From NCBI RefSeq assembly GCF_022869785.1, contig NZ_CP094997.1:6267001-6331000 (forward strand): a stretch of DNA of 64,000 bases. Reading direction: 5' to 3'. The number at the start of each line of letters is the position of its first letter. Positions within the stretch are counted from its first letter, which is position 1. Under the pieces are notes generated by a model. The model saw nothing but the letters and a program-made list of their open reading frames with translations, ran no database searches and was not told the origin of the DNA. This document shows, in pieces, positions 45,473 through 53,987 of this stretch. Origin of the DNA: Dyadobacter chenwenxiniae (GTDB taxonomy: Bacteria; Bacteroidota; Bacteroidia; Cytophagales; Spirosomataceae). A program made the translations under genes and the position numbers.

Positions 45473-46279
45473 ATGCCAACGATAAAAACCAACGGAATAA
45501 ACATGTACTACGAAGAAAGAGGTTCCGGTGAGCCGCTTTTGCTGATCATGGGCATCACGGCGCCCGGGGCAGTCTGGAATGTGCATGTGGCCGACTGGAA
45601 ACATCATTTTCGCTGCATTATCGGCGATAATAGAGGGGTAGGACAGACGGACAAGCCAGCAGGCGCATACACAAGCGAGCAAATGGCCGACGATTATGCA
45701 GGTTTACTGGATTCCCTTGAACTTGAAAATGTAAATGTTGTAGGTTGTTCAATGGGCAGCACGATTGCCCAGCAACTCGCGATCCGGCATCCTGAAAAAG
45801 TGAAATCACTGGTGTTAATGTGCCCCTGGGCACGCTGCGACGCTTACGCGAAAGGATTATTCCAGCATATCATGAACAGCAAAGCGAGGTTCAGGCCGGA
45901 GGAATTTAGCTTATATATTCAATTATTGATCTTTTCAAAATCATCGTGGGACGATCCCAGAAAGCACGAAGAACTTGAATTGGGCAGAAAGCAGGACGCC
46001 GTAAATCCTCATCCGCAGCCCTTACACGGACTGGAAGGGCAGGCCGCGGCATGTATCAATCACAATGCGCTGGCTGATTTGGAGAAAATCAATCAACCTA
46101 CATTGGTCATAGGAGGACGGGAGGATATTTTCACACCCGTTTGGATGGCGGAGGAAGTCGCAAACGGCATTCCGAACGCTGAGCTTTTCCTTTACGACAA
46201 GCTCGGACATGCTTTTCACTTCGAAAACACGGATGATTTCAACCTGAGAGTGAGGGATTTTCTATCAAAAACACATTAA
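45473..46279 (+). CDS. Alpha/beta-fold hydrolase
   Basis: A cytosolic alpha/beta hydrolase (268 residues). The oxyanion region is MGITAPGAVW, the nucleophile elbow VVGCSMGSTIAQQLA, the acid in GGREDIFTPVW and the catalytic His in KLGHAFHFENTDDF. This composition suits the 3-oxoadipate-enol-lactonase/esterase-like group. Its substrate is not evident; position inside the sugar cluster could mean a lactone product of sugar oxidation, which is only a guess. It starts just after the palindrome array. Confidence 0.9.
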   Translation: MPTIKTNGINMYYEERGSGEPLLLIMGITAPGAVWNVHVADWKHHFRCIIGDNRGVGQTDKPAGAYTSEQMADDYAGLLDSLELENVNVVGCSMGSTIAQQLAIRHPEKVKSLVLMCPWARCDAYAKGLFQHIMNSKARFRPEEFSLYIQLLIFSKSSWDDPRKHEELELGRKQDAVNPHPQPLHGLEGQAAACINHNALADLEKINQPTLVIGGREDIFTPVWMAEEVANGIPNAELFLYDKLGHAFHFENTDDFNLRVRDFLSKTH

Positions 46280-46327
46280 AAGGAGGTGTTTAATGCCTTT
46301 TTTATTTTTGAATTGACCTAATACAAA

Positions 46328-47422
46328 ATGGAAAGTGCGGAGCATATAAATCAGGACCAGCCAGCAGACTGGAAAAACAAAGTATCCAATCACGCTCAGA
46401 TAGGCGGAATCGAAACGTCCATTCTCGACAATGGCGCCGGAAGAGGAACACGGATTGCCTGGATCAATACAGGAGCCGGATTACGTTTCAAAGTGGTGAT
46501 TGACAGGGCGATGGATATTGCAGAAGCGTTTTATAATCAGCATAGTCTGGCCTGGCTGAGCCACGGAGGCATCACCTATCCGCAGCCGTTTTCCGACAAA
46601 GGCATTGATTGGTTACGCACATTCGGAGGCGGTTTGCTTACAACTTGCGGCCTTACGCACGTGGGCGGGCCTGAGTCCGACAAGTTTGGTGACAGAGGCT
46701 TGCACGGATTGATCAGCAATTCACCGGCAGAAATCGTTTCCATTATTCAACCTGACGTGAGGGCCGGGAAGCTGGAAATGAGCATTACAGGCATTATCAG
46801 GGAAACAAAACCATTCGGGCCCAGTCTGGAACTCAGAAGAACCATTTCAGCAACACTGGGACAACCCGGACTTCGCATTCACGACGAAGTAACCAATAAA
46901 GGCAACACGCCATCGCCTCATATGCTTTTGTATCATTTCAATTTCGGCTGGCCGCTGGCTGACGATGGAACAGATATTCTGTGGAGAGGCAAATGGCATC
47001 CGAGGCACGGAGAAGAAAATGCCAGGATTTTCAAAGAAGGAAACAATTTCAAAAAGTGCCCCGCCCCACTGGACGATCACCTCGGAAGCGGTGAAGAAGT
47101 GGCTCTGATTGACATAGAAGCAGATATTTTTGGCGACAGCGTCTGCGGACTTTATAATGCTAAAATCGGTCTGGCTGTTGGGCTAAAATTTAAAAAAGAA
47201 CAGCTCCCCTGGATGGCGAATTGGCAACATTGGGGCAAAGGCGAATACGTTACCGGCCTCGAACCAAGTACGCATCCGCTGTCCGGCCAGGCAAAAGCGA
47301 GAGAGGATAAGACCTTGATTTTCATTGCGCCGGAGGAGACGAAGGTTTATGATTTGGAGTTGAATGTGATGACTGAGAAGGAAGCGATTGATGAGTTTGT
47401 GTTAAATGTAAATGTGGCCTAG
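46328..47422 (+). CDS. DUF4432 family protein (aldose 1-epimerase-like fold)
   Basis: A protein of 364 residues with the galactose-mutarotase-like beta-sandwich of DUF4432: SILDNGAGRGTRIAWINTGAGLRFKVVIDRAMDIAEAFYNQHSLAWLSHGG, then LTTCGLTHVGGPESDKFGDRGLHGLISNSPAE with the His expected in mutarotases, PHMLLYHFNFGWPL, and GEYVTGLEPSTHPLSGQAKARED near the C terminus. Members bind carbohydrates; the reaction is not established. Gene order places it ahead of the PMI-like cupin, an isomerase and a dehydrogenase on the same strand. Confidence 0.88.
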   Translation: MESAEHINQDQPADWKNKVSNHAQIGGIETSILDNGAGRGTRIAWINTGAGLRFKVVIDRAMDIAEAFYNQHSLAWLSHGGITYPQPFSDKGIDWLRTFGGGLLTTCGLTHVGGPESDKFGDRGLHGLISNSPAEIVSIIQPDVRAGKLEMSITGIIRETKPFGPSLELRRTISATLGQPGLRIHDEVTNKGNTPSPHMLLYHFNFGWPLADDGTDILWRGKWHPRHGEENARIFKEGNNFKKCPAPLDDHLGSGEEVALIDIEADIFGDSVCGLYNAKIGLAVGLKFKKEQLPWMANWQHWGKGEYVTGLEPSTHPLSGQAKAREDKTLIFIAPEETKVYDLELNVMTEKEAIDEFVLNVNVA

Positions 47423-47429
47423 GCTTCCT

Positions 47430-47501
47430 TTGTCAGCCTGAGCGGAGTCGAAGGCGCGCTACTCCTTGGTGACGCGCCTTCGACTCCGCTCAGGCTGACA
47501 A
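47430..47501. repeat. Long perfect inverted repeat (29-bp arms)
   Basis: Arms at 47430-47458 and 47473-47501 are exactly complementary over 29 bases, with a 14-base loop. The core CTGAGCGGAGTCGAAGG is a type I recall from intergenic repeats in many bacteria. Degenerate partial copies (GCTCAGGCTGACAAAGC at 47514 and relatives to about 47600) follow. The arm begins 7 bases after the DUF4432 stop, so it may also act as a terminator or mRNA stabiliser. Confidence 0.85.
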
Positions 47502-47660
47502 GGGAAAGTAAAAGCTCAGGCTGACAAAGCAAAAGTGAAAGCGCAGCTAATAAAGGCATAAGCACGAGGCTCACGCTGGCAAAAGCAAAAGCCTGAGCTG
47601 ACGACGGATACAAAAAATAACAAAGCAAAAGTTTACAACTAAACCAATTTATTAACCACA

Positions 47661-48875
47661 ATGGGACTTTCGAGTATAGCTGAAAAGGCATTAGAGCAGG
47701 GAAAAGGGATTTTGCGTTTGGCGCCGACTTGGGTGCCGCGTTCGTTTTGTGTTCCAGGGCGCAGGATCAAGTTACATCCGGACGATTATTATGTGCTGGG
47801 CGGCGTCCGCGGCGGGATTGATGAGCGCTGGTTGTCATCCACCACACCTGCGAAGAATGGACCCTTAACCGGTGAAAATGAGGGTTTAAGTGCCGTTGTT
47901 TATGATGATGGAAATGGCGAGCAGCAAATTTTGCTGAAAGACGCTGTGGAAGAGCTAAAAGGCGCGCTGATCGGCGACCGTTTGTGGGATGAATATCAAA
48001 GCTGGCCGATGTATTCCAAGTTTTTTGATAACATGGGCCCACTTCCGCACCACATTCACCACAATGATGAACACGCTGCATTAATCGGCCAAAACGGCAA
48101 GCCTGAGGCTTATTATTTTCCGCCGCAACTGAATAACCACGGCGGTGATTTTCCTTACACATTTTTCGGCATCACGCCTGGAACGACCAAGGAGCAGATC
48201 AAGGAATGTCTGATGAATTTCAATAAAGGTGACAACAAGATCACGAATTACTCATCTGCTTTCCGCCTTGAACCGGGAACGGGTTGGGACGTTCCTCCTG
48301 GAATGTTGCACGCACCGGGAAGCTTGTGCACATACGAGCCGCAGAAAGCTTCCGACGTTTTTGCTATGTATCAATCCCTTGTAAATGAAGCGATTGTTCC
48401 TGAGGAATTGCTTTGGAACGGAACGCCGGAGGACAGAAAAGGGGATTACGACCAATTGATGGAAGTGATCGACTGGGAATTGAATACCAATCCTAACATG
48501 CTCGAAACCCGCTTCATGCGCCCTAAATCGGTTCGTGATGATGCGGAAATGGAAGCGGAAGGTTATAGCGAAAAGTGGGTTTGCTATCTCAATGAAGCAT
48601 TCAGCGCGAAAGAGCTGACTGTTTTCCCTAGTCAAACTGTAACGATCAAAGATGCAGCGGCTTACGGGATTATTGTGATGCAAGGTCATGGCAAATTCGG
48701 TGAGTGGGACATTGAGACACCTGCATTGATCCGTTATGGACAACTGACTAACGATGAGTTTTTTGTAAGTGAAAAAGCGGCAACAGATGGCGTTGTAATC
48801 ATCAATCCTTCCAAAACAGACCCCATTGTAATTCTAAAACACTTCGGTCCGGGAAATCCGGATTTGGTGTTGTAA
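47661..48875 (+). CDS. Cupin-fold protein resembling class I mannose-6-phosphate isomerase
   Basis: A cytosolic 404-residue protein. Two segments match the zinc site of type I phosphomannose isomerases: LPHHIHHNDEHAALIGQNGKPEAYYF (metal His residues and the GK-x-E that binds substrate) and, ~60 residues later, GTGWDVPPGMLHAPGSLCTYEP (equivalent to the 'vpaGtvHaig' His of the second half). The surrounding sequence is divergent and longer between motifs, so mannose-6-phosphate itself may not be the substrate. Its neighbours (DUF4432, TIM barrel, Gfo/Idh, ribose-type importer) suggest an aldose-ketose isomerisation in the same sugar pathway. Family beyond this fold not recognised. Confidence 0.75.
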   Translation: MGLSSIAEKALEQGKGILRLAPTWVPRSFCVPGRRIKLHPDDYYVLGGVRGGIDERWLSSTTPAKNGPLTGENEGLSAVVYDDGNGEQQILLKDAVEELKGALIGDRLWDEYQSWPMYSKFFDNMGPLPHHIHHNDEHAALIGQNGKPEAYYFPPQLNNHGGDFPYTFFGITPGTTKEQIKECLMNFNKGDNKITNYSSAFRLEPGTGWDVPPGMLHAPGSLCTYEPQKASDVFAMYQSLVNEAIVPEELLWNGTPEDRKGDYDQLMEVIDWELNTNPNMLETRFMRPKSVRDDAEMEAEGYSEKWVCYLNEAFSAKELTVFPSQTVTIKDAAAYGIIVMQGHGKFGEWDIETPALIRYGQLTNDEFFVSEKAATDGVVIINPSKTDPIVILKHFGPGNPDLVL

Positions 48876-48876
48876 A

Positions 48877-48927
48877 AGTTAAAAGTTTATGAGTCGATGA
48901 GTTTAAAGAAATTATAAACTTTTAACT
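48877..48927. repeat. AT-rich inverted repeat
   Basis: AGTTAAAAGTTTAT (48877-48890) and its exact complement (48914-48927) are followed by further TAAACTC / TATAAACTTCTTAAAC elements up to 48975. It fills the gap between the cupin and the TIM-barrel genes. Confidence 0.7.
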
Positions 48928-48980
48928 CTAAACTCATAAACCTTGAACTATAAACTTCTTAAACTTTAAACTTCTTAACC

Positions 48981-50042
48981 ATGCCAGAAAATAATTATCC
49001 TAAGCTTCACAATGCCACATGGCCTGGGATTGTGGGTAAAGGTTCTGATGAAGAGCCGATTATTTCTTTTGATACAATGCTCGAAAAAACCGCGTCTGCG
49101 GAAGTGGACGGAGTTCGTTTTGACGGCGTTGATCTGGGCCTTTTCGACCCGCATGTTGGTATTTATATGAACCAGGACGGCGGCGCGGAGCGCCTGGCTG
49201 AAAAGTTGAGCGGCCTGAACCTCGAAGTGGGGAGCCTTGTGGCCAATGTCTGGGCCGGTTCTGCGATGGGGACAAAGGAAGCGAAAGATACATTTGTGGA
49301 GCAGGTGCGCCAGGCTTGCATTTTTGGTAAAAAACTGCGTGACCTCGGCATCCGTCAGGGCGGCGTAATCCGCGTTGATTCAGCCGCTTCACCGGAAGTT
49401 TGGTCTGCTGATCCTGCTGCGAACACAAAGCAAATTGCTGAAACATTCCGACGCGCTTGTGATGTAGCGGCTGATTTTGGTGAAAAAATTGCCGCCGAAG
49501 GAGAAATTTGCTGGGGCGGGATGCATAGTTGGAAAGCCATGCTTGATACACTGAAAGCTGTTGGTCGCCCGAATATGGGTTTCCAGGCCGATATGTCGCA
49601 TACATTCCTTTATTTATTGGGTTACAATGCACCTGACGATCGGATTTTGCCGGTTGATTTCCAGTGGGGCGACCGTTTTGCTTTGGAAGAAGGTTTGAAA
49701 AAAATGACTGCTGAATTGCGTCCCTACACATTCGATTTCCACGTTGCGCAAAACGACGGAACAGTTCATGGAACAGGTTCACACGACAAAACCGGCCGTC
49801 ACTGCCTGGCGACAGATCCCAATGGAAAGCTGGACATTACAAAAGATGCAGGATATTGGCTACGCGACGAAAATGGCAATGTTACCAAGGCATTCCGTCA
49901 CATTTGCTGGGACGGCTGCATGTTCCCGAACGAGGTGATGACCAATCAGCAGACCTGGAATGACATTCTCGCGGCGCTAGTAAAAGTGCGTCAGGCGCAT
50001 GGCTGGTATCAGGAAGATAAAGTTATTTCTCCCATCGTTTAA
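48981..50042 (+). CDS. Xylose-isomerase-like TIM barrel (sugar phosphate isomerase/epimerase family)
   Basis: A cytosolic barrel of 353 residues, longer than the ~280 of simple epimerases. Likely ligand positions are Glu in KIAAEGEICWGGMHSW, Asp in FQADMSHTFLY, and His in YTFDFHVAQNDGTVHGTGSHDKTGRHC. The final ligand that is normally Glu appears to be replaced by the HICWDGCMF segment, an unusual C-terminal extension rich in Cys, His and Trp. The next gene is a Gfo/Idh/MocA dehydrogenase after 20 bases, so the two probably act consecutively on one sugar. Confidence 0.85.
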   Translation: MPENNYPKLHNATWPGIVGKGSDEEPIISFDTMLEKTASAEVDGVRFDGVDLGLFDPHVGIYMNQDGGAERLAEKLSGLNLEVGSLVANVWAGSAMGTKEAKDTFVEQVRQACIFGKKLRDLGIRQGGVIRVDSAASPEVWSADPAANTKQIAETFRRACDVAADFGEKIAAEGEICWGGMHSWKAMLDTLKAVGRPNMGFQADMSHTFLYLLGYNAPDDRILPVDFQWGDRFALEEGLKKMTAELRPYTFDFHVAQNDGTVHGTGSHDKTGRHCLATDPNGKLDITKDAGYWLRDENGNVTKAFRHICWDGCMFPNEVMTNQQTWNDILAALVKVRQAHGWYQEDKVISPIV

Positions 50043-50062
50043 CCCGATTTGAATTCAGAAAT

Positions 50063-51223
50063 ATGTCAAATAAAAAAGAAATCAGGATTGCGTTGATCGG
50101 AACCGGATTAATGGGCCGGACGCATTCCAATGGATATAAAAGAATAGGCGACTTCTTCCCTGAGCTGGAATATCGTCCCGTTTTAAAGGCAGTTTGCTCG
50201 CGTAACGAAGAAAAAGTGCGTGCATTTGCCGAGCAGTGGGGTTACGAATCCATTGAAACCGATTGGCGGAAAATCATCGAGCGCGATGACATTGATGCAA
50301 TAGATATTTGTACACCCAATGATACGCATGCCGAAATAGCGATTGCAGCAGCTGCGGCAGGTAAAATGATCCTATGCGAAAAGCCATTGGCAAGAACACT
50401 GGAAGAAGCCAAAACCATGGTGGATGCCATTGAAAAAGCAGGCGTTCAGAACACGGTTTGGTATAACTATCGTCGTGTGCCTGCGGTAACATTGGCGAAA
50501 CAAATCGTTGATTCCGGCAAGCTGGGTCGTATTTTCCATTATCGCGCCAATTTCCTGCAGGACTGGACAATCAACCCGGATGTTCCGCAAGGAGGCGCTG
50601 CGACGTGGCGACTTGATGTAGACGCAGCTGGATCTGGCGTAACGGGCGATTTGCTTGCACATTGCATCGACACAGCGATGTGGATCAATGGTGGGATTAA
50701 GGACGTTTCGGCTGTTACTGAAACATTTATCAAAGAACGCGTGCATTCAGCCAGCGGCGAGGTGAAAAAAGTCGGCATTGATGACGCCTGTATTTTCCAC
50801 TGCCACTTCGATAATGGTTCACTAGGTCTCTTTGAATCAACGCGTTACGCACGTGGCCATAAGGCGCTTTATACATTTGAAATCAACGGCGAGCACGCTT
50901 CCATCCGTTGGGACTTGCACGATTTGAACCGTCTGGAATTCTTTGATCATAACGACGAATCCATCGTTCGCGGTTGGAGATCAATTCTGGTAACCGACGC
51001 CGACCAGCCTTACATGAAGCGTTGGTGGATTCCAGGCACGAGCATTGGTTACGAACATTCGTTCATCCACCAGGCGGCCGACTTTTTTGAAAGCCTGCAA
51101 ACCGGCGAGCCTTGCCGCCCAACTTTCAAGGATGCTTACGAAACCCAGAAAGTATGCGAAGCAGTGCTTGATTCGGCAGCATCTAAAAGCTGGAAAGACA
51201 CTAATGTGACTTGGGAAGGCTGA
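50063..51223 (+). CDS. Gfo/Idh/MocA family NAD(P)-dependent sugar dehydrogenase
   Basis: A cytosolic oxidoreductase of 386 residues. It has an N-terminal Rossmann domain with IALIGTGLMGRTHSNGYKRIG and the catalytic CEKPLARTLEEAK motif (Lys). The C-terminal beta-sheet substrate domain has YNYRRVPAVTLAKQIVDSGKLGRIFHYRANFLQDW and GDLLAHCIDTAMWINGGI, with the conserved D-x3-H-type region. Family members oxidise inositols, glucosides or keto-sugars at a ring hydroxyl. It is the last catabolic gene before the ABC importer and has no signal peptide, unlike the Tat-exported relative at 55687. Confidence 0.92.
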   Translation: MSNKKEIRIALIGTGLMGRTHSNGYKRIGDFFPELEYRPVLKAVCSRNEEKVRAFAEQWGYESIETDWRKIIERDDIDAIDICTPNDTHAEIAIAAAAAGKMILCEKPLARTLEEAKTMVDAIEKAGVQNTVWYNYRRVPAVTLAKQIVDSGKLGRIFHYRANFLQDWTINPDVPQGGAATWRLDVDAAGSGVTGDLLAHCIDTAMWINGGIKDVSAVTETFIKERVHSASGEVKKVGIDDACIFHCHFDNGSLGLFESTRYARGHKALYTFEINGEHASIRWDLHDLNRLEFFDHNDESIVRGWRSILVTDADQPYMKRWWIPGTSIGYEHSFIHQAADFFESLQTGEPCRPTFKDAYETQKVCEAVLDSAASKSWKDTNVTWEG

Positions 51224-51282
51224 CATTAATTGATTTAATTCATTCAGTTCTATTTCCGCTTACATTATCTATTTATCATAGA

Positions 51283-51304
51283 GCCCAGGGTTGAAACCCT
51301 GGGC
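51283..51304. repeat. Palindromic repeat with GGTTGAAACC core
   Basis: A 22-base near-perfect palindrome: arms GCCCAGGG and CCCTGGGC around TTGAAA. Partner of the element at 51390-51409. Confidence 0.75.
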
Positions 51305-51389
51305 AATGTTTTGTTTTTGAGGGTCTTGCATCCGGTATGTTTCTTGACTTCTGTATCTATATAATAGCATCCCAAAAAAACACCAATTG

Positions 51390-51409
51390 CCCCCGGTTTC
51401 AACCGGGGG
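51390..51409. repeat. Palindromic repeat with GGTTTCAACC core
   Basis: CCCCCGGTTTCAACCGGGGG is inverted relative to the copy at 51283. Outer stem bases have changed on both arms together, and it ends 9 bases before the start codon of the ABC ATPase. Confidence 0.75.
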
Positions 51410-51418
51410 ATAAATAAT

Positions 51419-52921
51419 ATGATTGAATCAATCCTCAAAGTTTCAAATCTCTCAAAGTCATTTTCCGGTGTGCAAGCACTGGAAAATATTCAATTTGAGC
51501 TGAAAAGAGGAGAAGTGCATGCCTTAATGGGGGAAAACGGAGCGGGCAAGTCTACTTTCATGAAAATCCTGATCGGCTTGCTTGCGCCGGATTCAGGAGA
51601 AATTGTTTTTGAAGGACAAAATTTAAAGAACAGCAAAGTCAGCGACACCTTGAAAAAGGGCATTTCAATGATCCACCAGGAAATCCTGATCATTCCTGAA
51701 CTGACTGTGGCGCAAAATATTTTTTTGGGGCGAGAAAGGGAAATTTCTGCAAGAAAAGGCTGGACTTCCGGTTGGTTGAATGACGCTGCTATTGATAAAA
51801 AAGCGGCGAGCCTTCTGGAAGAAATGGGCGTCAACATTGAACCAAAGGCCAAAATGAAACATTTGAGTGTTGCTCAGATGCAAATGGTTGAAATAGCGAA
51901 AGCGATTTCAAATGATGCAAAAGTGATCATTATGGACGAGCCAACTTCCGCCATTTCCGACAAGGAAGTTGATACACTTTTCAAAATCATCAAAGACTTG
52001 AAAGCAAAGGGAGTAAGCATTATTTACATCTCTCACAAAATGGACGAGATATTCCAGATTTCGGACACCATAACCGTCTTGCGGGACGGGAAATGCATTG
52101 CCACCAAAAGCGCCGCAGACCTTGATAAGCAATCGTTAATATCCATGATGGTCGGTAGGGAAATTGAACATATGTTTCCTGAATCAAATCGTGAAAAAGG
52201 GGAGCTGGTGCTTTCAGTGAAGGGTTTACGTAAAAAAGGCCGGTTTGCAGACATTAGTTTCAACGTGCACGCCGGAGAAATCCTTGGTTTTGCAGGATTA
52301 ATGGGTGCCGGACGAACCGAAATTGCGCGGGTGATTTATGGTTTGGATAAGCAGGACAGCGGCGAAATCAGCATTAGAAATAAATCTGTAATCAATAAAA
52401 CACCCCGGCAGGCCATTGAAAACGGCATTGGCTATGTGAGTGAAGATCGCAAGGGTTTGGGCTTTATTCCTGGCATGTCGGTGAAGGATAACACCACATT
52501 GGCCAGCATGAGGCATCATAAAAAGGGGATTTTTATAAATGGGTTAACCGAAAAAGCCTCCACGGAGCAAATGATTGCAGACCTGCGTATCAAAACTGCC
52601 GATATGCACCAGAAAGTCACATATCTGAGCGGGGGCAATCAGCAAAAAGTAGTCATAGGAAAAGTGCTGCTCGCAGCGCCCGAAATCATCATTCTCGACG
52701 AGCCGACAAGAGGCGTAGATGTGGGAGCGAAATTTGAAATATATAAACTCATCCGCAGCCTTGCAGACAAAGGAATCGCCATCATTATGATCTCTTCCGA
52801 ATTGCCTGAGATACTTGGAATGAGTGACCGGATTATGGTTATATCAAAAGGAAAACAAACGGCGATCCTTTCCAGAGAAGAAGCAACGCAGGAATTAATT
52901 ATGAAATACGCGGTTGCTTAA
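51419..52921 (+). CDS. Sugar ABC transporter ATP-binding protein (RbsA/MglA type)
   Basis: A tandem ATPase of 500 residues energising a CUT2-class sugar importer. The first ATPase domain has Walker A GENGAGKST (~residues 40-48), signature LSVAQMQMVEIAKA, and Walker B VIIMDEPTSAIS. The second has the degenerate Walker A GLMGAGRTEIARVIYG, signature YLSGGNQQKVVIGK and Walker B IIILDEPTRGVD, the asymmetric arrangement normal for RbsA/MglA. It is followed by a permease and a binding-protein gene on the same strand. The ligand is unknown; ribose, inositol or a modified hexose are all possible for this class. Confidence 0.95.
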   Translation: MIESILKVSNLSKSFSGVQALENIQFELKRGEVHALMGENGAGKSTFMKILIGLLAPDSGEIVFEGQNLKNSKVSDTLKKGISMIHQEILIIPELTVAQNIFLGREREISARKGWTSGWLNDAAIDKKAASLLEEMGVNIEPKAKMKHLSVAQMQMVEIAKAISNDAKVIIMDEPTSAISDKEVDTLFKIIKDLKAKGVSIIYISHKMDEIFQISDTITVLRDGKCIATKSAADLDKQSLISMMVGREIEHMFPESNREKGELVLSVKGLRKKGRFADISFNVHAGEILGFAGLMGAGRTEIARVIYGLDKQDSGEISIRNKSVINKTPRQAIENGIGYVSEDRKGLGFIPGMSVKDNTTLASMRHHKKGIFINGLTEKASTEQMIADLRIKTADMHQKVTYLSGGNQQKVVIGKVLLAAPEIIILDEPTRGVDVGAKFEIYKLIRSLADKGIAIIMISSELPEILGMSDRIMVISKGKQTAILSREEATQELIMKYAVA

Positions 52922-52930
52922 GGGGCTTTC

Positions 52931-53010
52931 AGCTGTCGGCAGTCAGCTTTCAGCTTTGTTCAATTTAAACTAAAAATACAGCGATAGCCGAAAGCCGATC
53001 GCTGACAGCT
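52931..53010. repeat. Imperfect inverted repeat (CTGTCGGC family) just upstream of the permease gene
   Basis: Arms at 52931-52951 and 52990-53010 match at 17 of 21 positions as inverted repeats (AGCTGTCGGC / GCTGACAGCT ends). The second arm ends 4 bases before the permease start codon, so it overlaps the ribosome-binding region. A related element is at 45146-45161. Confidence 0.65.
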
Positions 53011-53014
53011 AAAA

Positions 53015-53962
53015 ATGAATAATTCTTCCTCCCGATTCAAGGCACTTAATCAATACGGTATTTTCCTCGCTTTTGCATTGATATGCATTGCACTAGCATT
53101 GAGCACCCCTAGGTTTTTTACGGTTCCGAACCTGATGATCATTGGCACGCAGGTTTCCATTAATGCGTTGCTGGCATTTGGCGTCACTTTTGTCATTATC
53201 ACCGGCGGAATTGATCTTTCGCTTGGTTCCATGGTTGCCGTTGCGGGTGTTACAGCCGCCATGTTTGCGCATCCGGATACTTATCCGCTGCTGGTGCCGT
53301 TGCTGACGGGTTTAGCGGCTGGCGTGCTCTTCGGTGCTTTCAACGGGTTTGTAATCATCAAAAGTAAAGTGCCGCCGTTCATTGTAACACTCGGAACTAT
53401 GACCATCGGTCGCGGGCTTGCATTGATTTTAAGTAAAGGCAGACCAGTTTCCAATTTGTCAGACACTTTCAATTTTATTGGTGGCGGCAATGTTTTTGGA
53501 ATTCCTTTTCCCATCATTATTCTCATTATCGCATTCATTGTTTGTTCTGTTATTCTAAATAAAACCGTCCTTGGTCGCTACATGTACGCGGTGGGCGGTA
53601 ACGAGCAGGCCGCGCGGGCATCCGGAATCAATGTGAGTAATGTAAAAATGTGGGTATATACGCTTTGTGGACTGCTTTCTGCTGTTGGCGGAATATTGCT
53701 CACTTCCAGAATCACAACCGGTCAGCCCAACGCCGGCGCAGGCTTTGAGTTGGACGCCATTGCCGCTGCAATCATCGGCGGCACCAGCACATCCGGCGGC
53801 ACCGGCACCATGACCGGAACGTTGATCGGCGCATTGCTTATTGGTGTGATCAGCAATAGTCTGGATCTGCTGAATGTGACTTCGTATTATCAGCAGGTTG
53901 TGATGGGCATTATCATTATTGGGGCGGTTGTGCTGGACAGCATGGGTAAAAAAGATCATTAG
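53015..53962 (+). CDS. Sugar ABC transporter permease (RbsC type)
   Basis: An inner-membrane channel subunit of 315 residues with about ten predicted helices, beginning YGIFLAFALICIALAL and ending QQVVMGIIIIGAVVLDSM. The conserved GGIDLSLGSMVAVAGVTAA segment, the cytoplasmic coupling-loop region GRYMYAVGGNEQAARASGINV and the GFELDAIAAAIIGGTSTSGG loop identify the CUT2 (BPD_transp_2) family. It belongs with the ATPase upstream (93-base gap containing a hairpin) and the binding protein 25 bases downstream. Confidence 0.95.
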   Translation: MNNSSSRFKALNQYGIFLAFALICIALALSTPRFFTVPNLMIIGTQVSINALLAFGVTFVIITGGIDLSLGSMVAVAGVTAAMFAHPDTYPLLVPLLTGLAAGVLFGAFNGFVIIKSKVPPFIVTLGTMTIGRGLALILSKGRPVSNLSDTFNFIGGGNVFGIPFPIIILIIAFIVCSVILNKTVLGRYMYAVGGNEQAARASGINVSNVKMWVYTLCGLLSAVGGILLTSRITTGQPNAGAGFELDAIAAAIIGGTSTSGGTGTMTGTLIGALLIGVISNSLDLLNVTSYYQQVVMGIIIIGAVVLDSMGKKDH

Positions 53963-53987
53963 TTTTTGAAAACGGAATCAAAATAGC

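Noticed and set aside
44965..45504. 179-residue minus-strand protein with repeated EPRRG motifs
   Set aside because: The motif is the translation of the palindrome array; the frame also runs over the end of a real gene on the other strand.
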